Positions 47,483 through 56,535 of a DNA stretch of 64,000 nucleotides are shown in pieces. Positions within the stretch are counted from its first letter, which is position 1. Every line of letters starts with the position of its first letter. The DNA is from Paraburkholderia sp. (GTDB taxonomy: Bacteria > Pseudomonadota > Gammaproteobacteria > Burkholderiales > Burkholderiaceae): positions 62,001 to 126,000 of the forward strand of contig NZ_JAPWKB010000005.1 of NCBI RefSeq assembly GCF_028283785.1, given 5' to 3'. The notes beneath the pieces are model-generated. The model saw only the letters and a list, made by a program, of their open reading frames with translations. It made no database searches and was not told the DNA's origin. The translations under genes were made by a program, and so were the position numbers.

Positions 47483-47672
47483 GGCGGCAGGCAAAGCGTC
47501 GTGGAGATGCGGCGATTCTACGGGCTGATGCCGCGCCGGTCGATCAGCCGGAAGACATAGGCGCGCATACCGTTCGGCGGCTGCCATCGACCGGATGGCC
47601 AACGCTTGGGCTATCGACGGACCCGGCCGGCGGGCCTATGCGAAAATGGGTCATCCCGACCGTGGAGCGATT

Positions 47673-50195
47673 ATGGCAGCCTCACCCCCGTCCGGTTCCT
47701 CTGACGCCGCAGCATCCGCAGCACCCGCAACACCTGTCCTGTCTCCGCTCTCCAGCACCGCAGCAAGCGCCGCCGCCGATTGCGCGCGCGAACCGATCCA
47801 CATCCCGGGCGGCATTCAACCGCACGGTTACCTGTTCAGCATCGCCGCCGACGGCACGATCCTGCAAGCCAGCGAAAACGCAGTCGACCTGCTTGCCGAC
47901 GACGCGCACGCCGCGACGCGGATCGATCCGGCCACGCTGGCCGGACAGGCGCTCGCGGACCTGATCGGCGAAAGCTGGGCGCGCCAGGCCATCGACGCGC
48001 TCGCCGGTCTCGAACAGGAAGGCATACCGCTTTATATCGGCGCATTCGACGCGCTTCGCCGGTCGCATGCCGCGCAGGACGCAAGCCAAGCCACGCCGTT
48101 CGCGCTGGTCGTGCATCGTCACGAAGGCGCCGCGTTCGTCGAACTCGAACCGGCACGCGGCACGACCGACGCGTTTTCGTCGATGTATCCGCTGGTGCGT
48201 ACCTTCATCAATCGTCTCGAAGACGTACAAACCGTCGAAGACCTTGCCGAACTCGCCGTCGACGAAGTGTCGCGGATCACCGGCTACGGCCGCACGATGG
48301 TCTATAACTTCGACGCCGACGGCAACGGCCACGTGATCGCCGAACGGTTGCTGCCGGGCTACGCGTCATACCTCGGCCAGCGCTTTCCGGGTTCCGACAT
48401 TCCGGCGCAAGCGCGCGCGCTGTACGTGCGCAACCGCATCCGGCTGATCGCCGACGCCAACTACCAGCCCGCCCGGCTCGTGCCGCCGCTCGATCCGTCC
48501 ACCGGCCGCCCGACCGATCTCACGCACGCGTCGTTGCGCAGCGTGTCGCCGGTGCATGTGCAGTACATGAAGAACATGGGCACGCTGTCGTCGATGTCGA
48601 TGTCGATCGTGGTGCGGGGCAAGCTGTGGGGATTGATCTCGTGTCATCACGACAGCGCCCGTCTGCCGCCGTTCGAAGTACGCATCGCCTGCGAGCACGT
48701 CGCGCAAGTGTTGTCGCTACAGATCGAGGCCAAGGAAGACCGCGCCGAAGCCGCGTACCGGCTCGATTTGCGACGCACGCTCGCGCGTCTGCTCGCGACC
48801 ATGGCGAACACCGACAGCTTCGTCGACTCGCTCGCGAACGATCCCAAAGACCTGCTGGAATTGACCGGCTCGACCGGCGCGGCGATCGTGTTCGACGGCC
48901 GCATCGTGCTGATCGGCGCAACGCCCGACGAAGCGCAGGTTGCGAAGCTGGTCGAATGGCTCGATACGCGCGACGATATTTTTTCATCGGACAACCTCGC
49001 GCAAGCGTGTCCCGTGCTGTCGCGCAATCCTGAATTCGCAGGGCTTCTCGCCGTTTCCATTTCGAGGCTATTTCGCAACTACGTGCTGTGGTTTCGCGTC
49101 GAAGTGGTGCGCACGGTGCAATGGGCGGGAGATCCGCGCGCGAAGTTGTCGGGACTGTCGGCGTCGCTGTCGCCGCGCGAGAGCTTCGACGTGTGGACCG
49201 ATACGGTCCGCGATCGCTCGCTGCCGTGGCGTCCGGCCGAACTCGAAATCGCGGTGGAATTTCGCACGGCGCTGCTCGGCATCGTGCTCGGCCGTGCCGA
49301 AGAACTGGCGCAGCTCGCGCTCGAACTCGGCCGCGCGAACAAAGAGCTGGAGGGTTTCTCGTACACCGTGTCGCACGACCTGCGCGCGCCGTTGCGGCAC
49401 ATCGTCGGCTTTGCCGATCTACTCGCGGAAATGGAAGGTCCGCGGCTGTCCGATCGCGGCAAGCACTTCGTCAGCCGCATCGCTGCGTCCGCGCGGTTCG
49501 GCGGCAAGCTCGTCGATGATCTGCTGGCTTTTTCGCAGATGGGACGCGCCGCGCTCAGACCGCAATCGGTCGATCTTCGCGCGATGGTCGATACGCTGAT
49601 CGCCGACGAAGTCCGCGATGCGCCCGGCCGCGAAATCGACTGGCAGATCGGCGCGTTGCCGCGCGTCACCGCGGACGCCGTTTTACTGCACGTCGTGCTG
49701 CGAAACCTGATCGAGAACGCGGTAAAATTCACGGGCACTCGCGATACGGCATCGATCGGGATCGGTTGCCGTCCGCCCGCCGAAAACGAAAGCGAACTGG
49801 CCGGCCAGGACGTGTTTTTCGTCCGCGACAATGGCGTCGGTTTCGACATGCGTTATGTCGAAAAGCTGTTCGGCGTGTTCCAGCGCCTGCACCGCTTCGA
49901 AGATTTCGAAGGCACGGGCATTGGGCTTGCGGGCGTCAAACGGATCGTCGAGCGTCACGGCGGCAAAACCTGGGCGCAAGGCAAACCGGAACACGGCGCA
50001 ACCCTGTATTTTTCGCTGCCGCGCGTATTCTCGCCGGAGAACACCAGTCAGGGCGACGAATCCGCTGCCGCAGCGGTCGCGCGTTTGACTTCGGTGTCGC
50101 CGGGTAAGCGTTTCAAGCCGGTGCCCAAGGATAAAAGCGACGAGCCTGCAACCGGGGCGCGTCGCACCGGACACCATCAAAGCAAGCTGAAGTAG
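47673..50195 (+). CDS. bphP: bacteriophytochrome histidine kinase
   Basis: 840 residues. PAS-GAF-PHY photosensory core, then histidine kinase. The biliverdin-binding Cys is at residue 37 (DCAREPIHIPGGIQPHG). The GAF domain has PGSDIP (239-244, key Asp 242; Ala to Gly variant of the usual PASDIP) and the conserved His 295 in SVSPVHVQYMKNMG. The PHY tongue has PRESF (501-505) and WAGDP. Kinase: His 568 in YTVSHDLRAPLRH, N-box NLIENAVKFTG, G1 DNGVGF and G2 GTGIGLAG. Red/far-red light controls phosphotransfer, likely to the response regulator 12 bases downstream. GGAG precedes the ATG. Confidence 0.95.
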   Translation: MAASPPSGSSDAAASAAPATPVLSPLSSTAASAAADCAREPIHIPGGIQPHGYLFSIAADGTILQASENAVDLLADDAHAATRIDPATLAGQALADLIGESWARQAIDALAGLEQEGIPLYIGAFDALRRSHAAQDASQATPFALVVHRHEGAAFVELEPARGTTDAFSSMYPLVRTFINRLEDVQTVEDLAELAVDEVSRITGYGRTMVYNFDADGNGHVIAERLLPGYASYLGQRFPGSDIPAQARALYVRNRIRLIADANYQPARLVPPLDPSTGRPTDLTHASLRSVSPVHVQYMKNMGTLSSMSMSIVVRGKLWGLISCHHDSARLPPFEVRIACEHVAQVLSLQIEAKEDRAEAAYRLDLRRTLARLLATMANTDSFVDSLANDPKDLLELTGSTGAAIVFDGRIVLIGATPDEAQVAKLVEWLDTRDDIFSSDNLAQACPVLSRNPEFAGLLAVSISRLFRNYVLWFRVEVVRTVQWAGDPRAKLSGLSASLSPRESFDVWTDTVRDRSLPWRPAELEIAVEFRTALLGIVLGRAEELAQLALELGRANKELEGFSYTVSHDLRAPLRHIVGFADLLAEMEGPRLSDRGKHFVSRIAASARFGGKLVDDLLAFSQMGRAALRPQSVDLRAMVDTLIADEVRDAPGREIDWQIGALPRVTADAVLLHVVLRNLIENAVKFTGTRDTASIGIGCRPPAENESELAGQDVFFVRDNGVGFDMRYVEKLFGVFQRLHRFEDFEGTGIGLAGVKRIVERHGGKTWAQGKPEHGATLYFSLPRVFSPENTSQGDESAAAAVARLTSVSPGKRFKPVPKDKSDEPATGARRTGHHQSKLK

Positions 50196-50207
50196 AGGAT
50201 ATCTAGC

Positions 50208-50645
50208 GTGTTAAGACCCATCCTGCTGGTTGAAGACAATCCGAACGACGTCGAACTGACCTTGATCGCGCTCGAAAAAACCCGCATCGCCAATCCGGTG
50301 GTGTCGGTGCGCGACGGCGAGGAAGCGTTGCAATATCTGCGTCGCGAAGGTCCATGGGCCGACCGCCCGGATGAAAATCCGGCGGTGATCCTGCTGGACA
50401 AGAAACTGCCGAAAGTAGACGGCCACGAAGTGCTGAAAGCCGTGCGCGGCGCGGATTCGCTCAAGCGCATTCCGGTCGTGATGCTGACGTCGTCGCGTGA
50501 GGAAAAAGATCTGCTGAAGAGCTACGACCTCGGCGTGAATGCGTATGTCGTGAAGCCGGTCGAATTCGACGACTTCATGGCCGCCATCAACGATCTCGGC
50601 ATGTTCTGGGCGGTGCTGAACGAACCGCCGCCGTATGTGCCTTGA
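50208..50645 (+). CDS. response regulator (Rcp1-like), partner of bacteriophytochrome
   Basis: 145 residues, a stand-alone receiver domain with GTG start behind GAGGA. Acidic pocket LLVEDNPND, phospho-acceptor Asp 64 in VILLDKKLPKVDG, Thr/Ser in VMLTSSREEKD and Lys in VVKPVEF. Same type as the Rcp1 partners of phytochromes, with the characteristic short insertion (REGPWADRPDENP). No output domain, so it signals by protein contact. It is transcribed with bphP. Confidence 0.93.
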   Translation: MLRPILLVEDNPNDVELTLIALEKTRIANPVVSVRDGEEALQYLRREGPWADRPDENPAVILLDKKLPKVDGHEVLKAVRGADSLKRIPVVMLTSSREEKDLLKSYDLGVNAYVVKPVEFDDFMAAINDLGMFWAVLNEPPPYVP

Positions 50646-50665
50646 ATGGGTGTTTTGAATCGCCA

Positions 50666-50697
50666 TGCGCATGTTCAACGAATGAACGACATGCGCA
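50666..50697. terminator. imperfect hairpin between convergent signalling operons
   Basis: TGCGCATGTTCA (50666-50677) pairs with TGAAC and ATGCGCA (50683-50697) around a 3-base bulge. It sits between the stop codons of the phytochrome unit and the PAS kinase and may end both. Confidence 0.4.
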
Positions 50698-50722
50698 CGG
50701 CGTCAGGCACACGCCGAAAGCC

Positions 50723-52408
50723 TCAGCGATAAACCGGCACGCGCACGACAAAGGTCGCACCCTGTCCGGGCCCGTCGCTCCGGGCTGAAATCTGTCCGCG
50801 GTGCAGATCCACCAGGTTCTTCACGAGCCACAATCCGAGGCCGAGTCCGGCAACGCGTCCGGAACCGTCTTCGTTGACCTGCTCGAAGCGTTCGAAAATA
50901 CGCCCGAGCGATTCCGCGTCGATACCGCGACCGGTATCGCGCACCGCCAGCTCCACCATCCCGTCGCGCTCTCTCACCGAGAGTTCGACGGTGCCTTCCG
51001 GGCTGAACTTCACCGCGTTCGACAGCAGGTTCCAGACGATCTGCTTCATCCGGTTTTCATCGGCCATCACGATCGAAGAAGCAAGGTCGTCGGCGATCAG
51101 TTTCAGCCCTTTCGCCTCCGCGTTCATCCGGATATCTTCGGCGACATGGCCCGCCAGCGCGCCGATATCCACCGGCTGCAAATGCACCGACAGCTTGCCC
51201 GTGACGATGGCGCCGCTGTCGAGCAGATCGTCGACCATATGCGACAACTGCCGTGCATTGCGCTGAATCACGCCGGTGGCGCGCGCGAGATGCTGCGGAT
51301 CGCCGGCGCGCTGCAACAGGTCGGTCCATAGCAGGATCGCATTGAGCGGCGAGCGCAGTTCGTGGCTGACGGTCGTGACGAAGTGATCCATCGCGGTGGC
51401 GAGATGTTCGCTGTGCTCGCGCGCCCGCTTTTCATTTTCGGCGATGGCTTGCTGTTCGAGTTCGGCTTCCTTGCGCACGGTGATGTCGAGCGTAAAGCCG
51501 AGAATCATCGCCAGCGAGCCGTCTTCCCGATAGCGGCCCACGCCGCGCACCAGAATCCAGCGGGCCGGACCGTCGGTCCAACCGGTCCGGTAGTCCACCT
51601 CGAAATGCTCGCGCCGGTCGAGCGCGGCACCCATTGCCGCACGCAGACGCGGACGGTCGTCGGGATGCACGATCTCGTCGAACAGCCGGCCTTCGGTCAG
51701 CACATCGGACGTCGAGAGCCCGAGGTTGCGCTTGCATTGGTCCGTGCATTCGATCATGCCGGTTGCCGGATCGAGCTCCCACGCGCCGAGTTGCGAGAAC
51801 GTCATCGCAATCTGAAAGCGTTCCTGATGCTCGCGCAATTGCGCGCGCGCTTCGTCGGCCAGCACTTGCCGAAGCTGCGCCTGCGAGCGCAGTTTCGCGC
51901 GCTCGCGCTGTTCGCGTTCGAGTTCTTCGACGCGGTCGGTTTCTTCGCTGACGCGCACCGCGATATAGCCGCCGTGCCCTGCCGGACCGCCGCGCGCAGG
52001 AAGCAGACTGGCCTTGATTTTCCAGTAGCGCGTGATGGTTTTGCCGCCGTCGCTTTCGCGGCGGCCGGGCATTTCGTAGCGCAGCAGCGGCGACCAGTCG
52101 GACTCGCCGTTCGTCACCTGACGCAGCGCCGTTTCGAGCAGCGAGCGTCGTGCCTCGCGTTGCGTCGCGGAGCCGAACTGGTTGATGTCGTGAACCGGAC
52201 GGCCACGGATATCGCTCATCGACTGGCCGACGAGGTCGAGATAACGGGCGTTCGCCAGCACGACTTCGTGGCGTCGGTTCAGGATCAGATAAGCGTCGGG
52301 CAGACACTCGAATGCAGCAGCGGCATCGAGCGTCGGCGCTTCGGACGGATCGTATTGTCGGCTGTCCATCTGGGGATCGGGGTGCGCGTAGGAATTCACG
52401 TGACGCAA
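50723..52408 (-). CDS. PAS-domain sensor histidine kinase
   Basis: 561 residues, no membrane segments. Two PAS domains (about 28-155 and 196-312), joined by a coiled coil, precede the kinase core: His 349 in VTTVSHELRSPLNAIL, N-box NLLSNAVKFSP, G1 DTGRGI and G2 GLGLGLWL. The second PAS (FSQLGAWELDPATG; EDGSLAMILGFTLDIT) is PAS_3-like. It lies four bases after the heme oxygenase gene, in the same run as the KaiC-like and receiver genes. A cytoplasmic kinase whose input is unknown; a role as SasA-like reader of the KaiC protein is possible but not shown. Confidence 0.9.
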   Translation of the reverse strand: MRHVNSYAHPDPQMDSRQYDPSEAPTLDAAAAFECLPDAYLILNRRHEVVLANARYLDLVGQSMSDIRGRPVHDINQFGSATQREARRSLLETALRQVTNGESDWSPLLRYEMPGRRESDGGKTITRYWKIKASLLPARGGPAGHGGYIAVRVSEETDRVEELEREQRERAKLRSQAQLRQVLADEARAQLREHQERFQIAMTFSQLGAWELDPATGMIECTDQCKRNLGLSTSDVLTEGRLFDEIVHPDDRPRLRAAMGAALDRREHFEVDYRTGWTDGPARWILVRGVGRYREDGSLAMILGFTLDITVRKEAELEQQAIAENEKRAREHSEHLATAMDHFVTTVSHELRSPLNAILLWTDLLQRAGDPQHLARATGVIQRNARQLSHMVDDLLDSGAIVTGKLSVHLQPVDIGALAGHVAEDIRMNAEAKGLKLIADDLASSIVMADENRMKQIVWNLLSNAVKFSPEGTVELSVRERDGMVELAVRDTGRGIDAESLGRIFERFEQVNEDGSGRVAGLGLGLWLVKNLVDLHRGQISARSDGPGQGATFVVRVPVYR

Positions 52409-52412
52409 CGAC

Positions 52413-53075
52413 TCAGACGCGATCGGCGGATGCCGGTTCGGCTTGCCGCGCGAGTGCGATCAGCGCGTCGAACGCATCGGACGCGCCTTGCAAGGCGTCG
52501 GCGACGCCACGGTCCGGTTCGCCGTTCGAGCTGTCGTGCGATGCCGCCTGAACCTGGCTGCGCAACGCTTTCATCACCGCCGACCAGCGCGCGCCCGCCT
52601 GCTCGCGACCGGCCTGCAGATAACCGAGCGGATGCGGCGCGAGCCGCTGGTTCAAGCGTGCGTAGAGCACCGAGCCGCCAAGCTGCGAGCCTTCGACGAC
52701 GTAGCTGATGCCCCATCGGTACGCCGCGCTGCGCGCGCCTTCCCAGCGCGTGACAGCGGGTGTCGTGGCATCGTCGCGGCGCGACGCCGCCGGCACGCTG
52801 GCATGCGCGAAGTCGGCGTCGATCAACGCGATCCGGTGCGCGTCGGGCAGTGCCGGATGCGCTTGCGGACCGTCGTCGAAACCGGCGAGCCAGGCGTCGA
52901 GCGGCACCAGCCACGCGCGCAGCAACCCAAGGTGATCGAGGTAGTCGTCAATCGTGTCGGTATCCACCGACAACGGCATGATCCGGTGCAGCAACGCGTG
53001 CTGCTCGGCGGTTGCGTTGCGCAGAACGGCGAGCGCATCCGGCGCGGCGCCGGGCGTATGCGGTTGCGTGTGCAT
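52413..53075 (-). CDS. bphO: biliverdin-producing heme oxygenase
   Basis: 220 residues from the chosen Met (an alternative start 23 codons upstream has no better ribosome site). All-helical heme oxygenase: heme-ligand region LRNATAEQHALLHRIMPL, then SAAYRWGISYVVEGSQLGGS with the distal-helix glycines. It opens heme to biliverdin, CO and iron. Biliverdin is the chromophore for the bacteriophytochrome encoded on the other strand. It is not in the phytochrome operon but between a receiver gene and the PAS kinase. Confidence 0.85.
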   Translation of the reverse strand: MHTQPHTPGAAPDALAVLRNATAEQHALLHRIMPLSVDTDTIDDYLDHLGLLRAWLVPLDAWLAGFDDGPQAHPALPDAHRIALIDADFAHASVPAASRRDDATTPAVTRWEGARSAAYRWGISYVVEGSQLGGSVLYARLNQRLAPHPLGYLQAGREQAGARWSAVMKALRSQVQAASHDSSNGEPDRGVADALQGASDAFDALIALARQAEPASADRV

Positions 53076-53227
53076 CGTCGTTGCGTTTGCGCGTGGCTCG
53101 CGCGTCTCATCGTGGTAGTCGTTCAATCGTGTCAATTGCAACATGAACAGATGGGGTTCGATTATAAAGTCGACGGCGCTGCGTGTGCTGCGCGCCAGCT
53201 CAAGCTGCGGACTCCGCGCGGCGTCCG

Positions 53228-53578
53228 TCACGTCAGCAGACGGTCGAACATTTTCAGCAGCACATCGAGCGACAACGGTTTCCGGCAATATTCGATCACC
53301 GGATTCGGTTGGCGCGGAATGTCGGCGGCGGCGCTGCACAGGATCACCGGCACCGAGCGCAAGTCCGGATCGTCGTACAACGCGGCGCACAATTGCGGCC
53401 CCGTCATCACGGACATCATGCAGTCGCTGAGGATCAGGTCGGGCCGGTTGTCGCGCACGAGTTGCAGCGCCACCGCGCCGTTCGACGCGGTCATCACTTC
53501 ATAGCCCTGTTGCTCCAGCAACAGGCGCCAAACGGTCAGAATGTCGAATTCGTCGTCGACGACCAGGATGGTTTTCAT
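53228..53578 (-). CDS. single-domain response regulator
   Basis: 116 residues. Acidic pair in VVDDEFD, phospho-acceptor Asp 52 in LILSDCMM, Ser in ILCSAAAD and Lys in CRKPLSL. A stand-alone receiver. It starts six bases after the KaiC-like gene, so the two are co-transcribed; the PAS kinase downstream is its most likely phosphodonor. Confidence 0.92.
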   Translation of the reverse strand: MKTILVVDDEFDILTVWRLLLEQQGYEVMTASNGAVALQLVRDNRPDLILSDCMMSVMTGPQLCAALYDDPDLRSVPVILCSAAADIPRQPNPVIEYCRKPLSLDVLLKMFDRLLT

Positions 53579-53584
53579 GTCGGG

Positions 53585-55069
53585 CTAACCATCTGAGCGT
53601 GTTTTAAGGGTGGCGGGCAAGCCGTCGGTGGACGCGGGATCGACGTCGCTGTCGGCGTTGCCCAGACTGTCGATCACGTCGAGGCCGCCGGAGTCGATCA
53701 CCAGTTCGCGCAACGATGCGTCGTGCGCGCTTTCCCGGACCTTGACCACGGCGATCGTATGACGCAACCGCGAACCGCTTTGCAGGTAGCGCAACAGCAC
53801 GAGGTTTTCACTGAGCGCCGACAGACGCACGCCGCGCGCGCTGCCTGCATCGCCGTATAGCGGCAGTTCTTCCGTCATCAGGATCGTCACGCCGAGTTCG
53901 CGCAACTGGTTGCTGAACGCGTTCAAAAACAGACCGAAGCGCGCCGGACGCAGCGCGGAGTCGCGAAAGCCGTCGAGCCCGTCGATCACGAGACGCGTCG
54001 CGCCGGATTCGCCGACGGCTTGCACGACGGTCGCGGCTATCTCGTCGATCGACAGTTCGATCGACGGATGCCACTGGATCAGCAGACGGCCGTCTTCGAT
54101 CGCGGCCGCGAGCGGAATCGACACGGCTTCGGCCTTGCCGGTCAGACGCTGCGGCGACTCGTAAAAGCCGAGATACACCGCCTTTTCGCCCTGTGCGAGC
54201 CCGGCCGCAAGAAATTGCAGGCACAGCAAGGTCTTGCCGACGCCCGACGGACCCATCAGCGTGGTCGTCGAGCCTTTGACAAAACCGCCGCCGAGCAGCG
54301 CATCCAGACGCGGCAAGCCGAAGCCGAGCCGCGTATGCAGTTCCATCGGCGCGGCGGACAACGTGTGTCCGGCTTCGAGCCGTGGGAACACCGACAGCCC
54401 GTGCGACGAAATCCGGAAGAAATGCTTGCCGAGCAGGTGATCGCGGCCGCGCATCTTGTGCACTTCGAGTTCGCGGGCGCGACGCATGCCGTCGGAGTAC
54501 CTGCTCAGCTCGATCAGGCCATCGACCAGCGTATGTTCAGGCCGCGCCTCGTTGCCGGACAGCGGCGCGAGCAGCAGCGTCGTGCAGTCGAGCGCGGCGA
54601 CCAGCGCATTCAGTTCGTGGATGAATTTCGACAGCACGAGATCGGTGCCGCTGAAATCGCGCGCGCTGCGAAAGCCGTCGATGATCATCATCCGCGGCCG
54701 GTATTCGGACAGGTTCGCGGCGATCAGCTTCAAAAAGCCGTCGAGACCGTCTTCGATCAGTTCGTGGTAGCCGGACACGAACAGCATCTGCTCGGCGACC
54801 GCCGCGTCGTTGAAGAACGACAGACTTTTGAGGTGGCTTAGGAGTTTGTCGTGCGATTCCGCGATCAGCGTCAGATACAGCACGCGCTCGCCCTGGCGAA
54901 TCCGGTGAAAGCCGATCTGACTGGACAGGATCGTTTTGCCCGCGCCCGCCATGCCCTCGATCAGATACAAACCGCCGCTGACAAGCCCGCCGCCCAGCAC
55001 ATCGTCGAGACCGGGAACCCCGGTGTCGATGTCGGCTCGTGCTGAAACCGCAGAGGCGTGGATCGTCAT
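53585..55069 (-). CDS. KaiC-like double RecA-fold ATPase
   Basis: 494 residues, two KaiC-type ATPase domains (CI about 14-235, CII about 248-460). Walker A: GMAGAGKT (39-46) and GPSGVGKT (273-280); Walker B ends at Asp 131 and Asp 363. The CI Arg-rich region is RRARELEVHKMRGRDHLLG. By eye, CII around RLSALSENLVLLRYL aligns with the cyanobacterial KaiC phosphorylation loop (S431-T432), and the Thr position appears as Ala. No kaiA or kaiB neighbour is present. Proteobacterial KaiC-like proteins often occur with PAS kinases and receivers, as here; roles proposed include stress or timing control. Confidence 0.88.
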   Translation of the reverse strand: MTIHASAVSARADIDTGVPGLDDVLGGGLVSGGLYLIEGMAGAGKTILSSQIGFHRIRQGERVLYLTLIAESHDKLLSHLKSLSFFNDAAVAEQMLFVSGYHELIEDGLDGFLKLIAANLSEYRPRMMIIDGFRSARDFSGTDLVLSKFIHELNALVAALDCTTLLLAPLSGNEARPEHTLVDGLIELSRYSDGMRRARELEVHKMRGRDHLLGKHFFRISSHGLSVFPRLEAGHTLSAAPMELHTRLGFGLPRLDALLGGGFVKGSTTTLMGPSGVGKTLLCLQFLAAGLAQGEKAVYLGFYESPQRLTGKAEAVSIPLAAAIEDGRLLIQWHPSIELSIDEIAATVVQAVGESGATRLVIDGLDGFRDSALRPARFGLFLNAFSNQLRELGVTILMTEELPLYGDAGSARGVRLSALSENLVLLRYLQSGSRLRHTIAVVKVRESAHDASLRELVIDSGGLDVIDSLGNADSDVDPASTDGLPATLKTRSDG

Positions 55070-55487
55070 GATGGCGTGTCGAAACCTGGAATCGTGGCTG
55101 GGTTGGCGAAAAGGCCGTCAACCGGCCAATCGGCAATATTTAGCAAGCCATGTGCCCGGGCAGAAACCATGCCAAAACCGCGCTCGCGACGCGTTTTCCG
55201 GGTTTGAGTCGGGTTTGAACACAATTTCGACACGTCGAAGCCGTCCGGATTTGTAGTTCTGACTTAACGAAAACGACGCATCCGCTTTTACACAAAAAGC
55301 GAACTTTTACAGACGGGAAAGAGTTTTGGCCCGGCAAAAGCCGCGCGTCGTGGAATCGCGGGGAGCTGGAAACGTCAGCGGGACGGCCGTTTAAAGCGGA
55401 TTGCTGCATCGCGCCATCCGGCAAACCGTCGTGCGGCACGCAGTTTGCTCAGCCTGCTTGCCGAACAATTCCAACGAGAGAACTGCC
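55070..55487. other. region upstream of the KaiC-like operon
   Basis: 418 bases between the divergent KaiC-like gene and a small plus-strand gene. It must hold the KaiC operon promoter. AT-rich patches at about 55250-55320. No certain promoter or hairpin identified. Confidence 0.45.
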
Positions 55488-55727
55488 ATGCGCTTCCACA
55501 CACTTGAAAACGACTGCCCCGCCGCCGACGTCCCGGCTTCCCTGCTTGCCGCCGACAGCGACGAGACCCGCGCCGTCGGCGCTGCGTCGGCTGCGGACGG
55601 CGACGCAGCGAAACCGGTTCGCGCGTTATCGATGATCACTTTCGGCTTTGCATGGCTGTTCGGCCTGGAGCCGTTCCTGTCGTCCGGCGATCCGTTTCCG
55701 GCGCGCCGCCGCAACGATATTCACTGA
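55488..55727 (+). CDS. hypothetical protein, 79 residues
   Basis: Begins MRFHTLENDCPAADVPAS. The centre is acidic and Ala/Asp-rich; the C-terminal part has a short hydrophobic patch (SMITFGFAWLFGLEPF) and a basic end (FPARRRNDIH). A purine-rich CGAGAGAAC precedes the ATG. No family recognised. Good codon use and a clear start favour it being real, but the evidence is modest. Confidence 0.5.
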   Translation: MRFHTLENDCPAADVPASLLAADSDETRAVGAASAADGDAAKPVRALSMITFGFAWLFGLEPFLSSGDPFPARRRNDIH

Positions 55728-56535
55728 AACGCGGGCAGCATTGCGTCGTCGCGCCGGCCGTCCCGGCGACTTTCCGGACGATGATTTATTGCGGTGCCGC
55801 AGAACCCGAAGCGCAGCAGGACCGAATGCAACAGGCAGCGGAGCGAAGTACCCACAATAAAAACGGGGAACACCACGACAAATGGACGGTAAGGTCACGC
55901 GTGGCAATACGGACTCAAAAAACGTACGGTGCTGCCGATAAACAGGCTGGTAGGTTTATCGCATGACCGACCCCACCCGGACAGGTGACGCAACGCGGCG
56001 GACGGCGCCGCAGAGTACAACCGGGCGACACCTGCGCCGGAGCATTGATTGCGAGTGACCAGCGGCGAATCGGAGCATGCTTCGATTCGCCCCGGATCAC
56101 CATCGAAAACCACGCCGAAGACACCGCTCTTCGTGCGCCACGGCAGGTCACATTCGTGACGTCCCTCTGCCGAACCTCGAAACCACCCTGAAAACCCAAG
56201 CCACGCTCCGCGACACGACGGCGCAGCCACGTCACGCGACACTTGCAGCACGCTCGCAGCACCTCCTTAGCTACCCGAACCAAGCCGGACACGCCGTGCT
56301 TCACCATCTCGTTAAAAAAAGTCCGGAGGATCGCTAACAGCCGTCAAACCCTTTCCCGACAACGCACCGAAAACTCAGACGAAAAGCTAAACACCGAAAC
56401 TGGGCCGACTTTCCGCTCGGCGCCCCTGAACTTTCACCACCACGCGCCGATAACACTACCAAGCAGGGCACAACCTCGATCACGCACCCGCGACCGACAT
56501 CACCGCCCAACAATCAGGAAACCCGGAGAACCCCG
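55728..56535. other. long non-coding stretch before cheV
   Basis: 808 bases without a convincing gene. It contains a near-perfect 28-base palindrome (56064-56091) and an A-rich run (about 56305-56400) before cheV. It could hold the cheV promoter and a small RNA. Frames that cross it look like random GC-rich translation. Confidence 0.5.
56064..56091. repeat. 28-base near-perfect palindrome with GCATGC centre
   Basis: GGCGAATCG, one mismatched base, AGCATGCT, one mismatched base, CGATTCGCC. Only positions 10 and 19 differ from perfect symmetry, as a G-T pair. No T-tract follows, so operator, small-RNA hairpin or 3' end are all possible. It shares a GCATGC centre with the hairpins near 5.65 kb and 8.6 kb. 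Confidence 0.7.

Noticed and set aside
47483-47672. Longer phytochrome start about 26 codons upstream
   Set aside because: The inner ATG has GGAG at proper spacing, and the extension has no resemblance to phytochrome N-termini.
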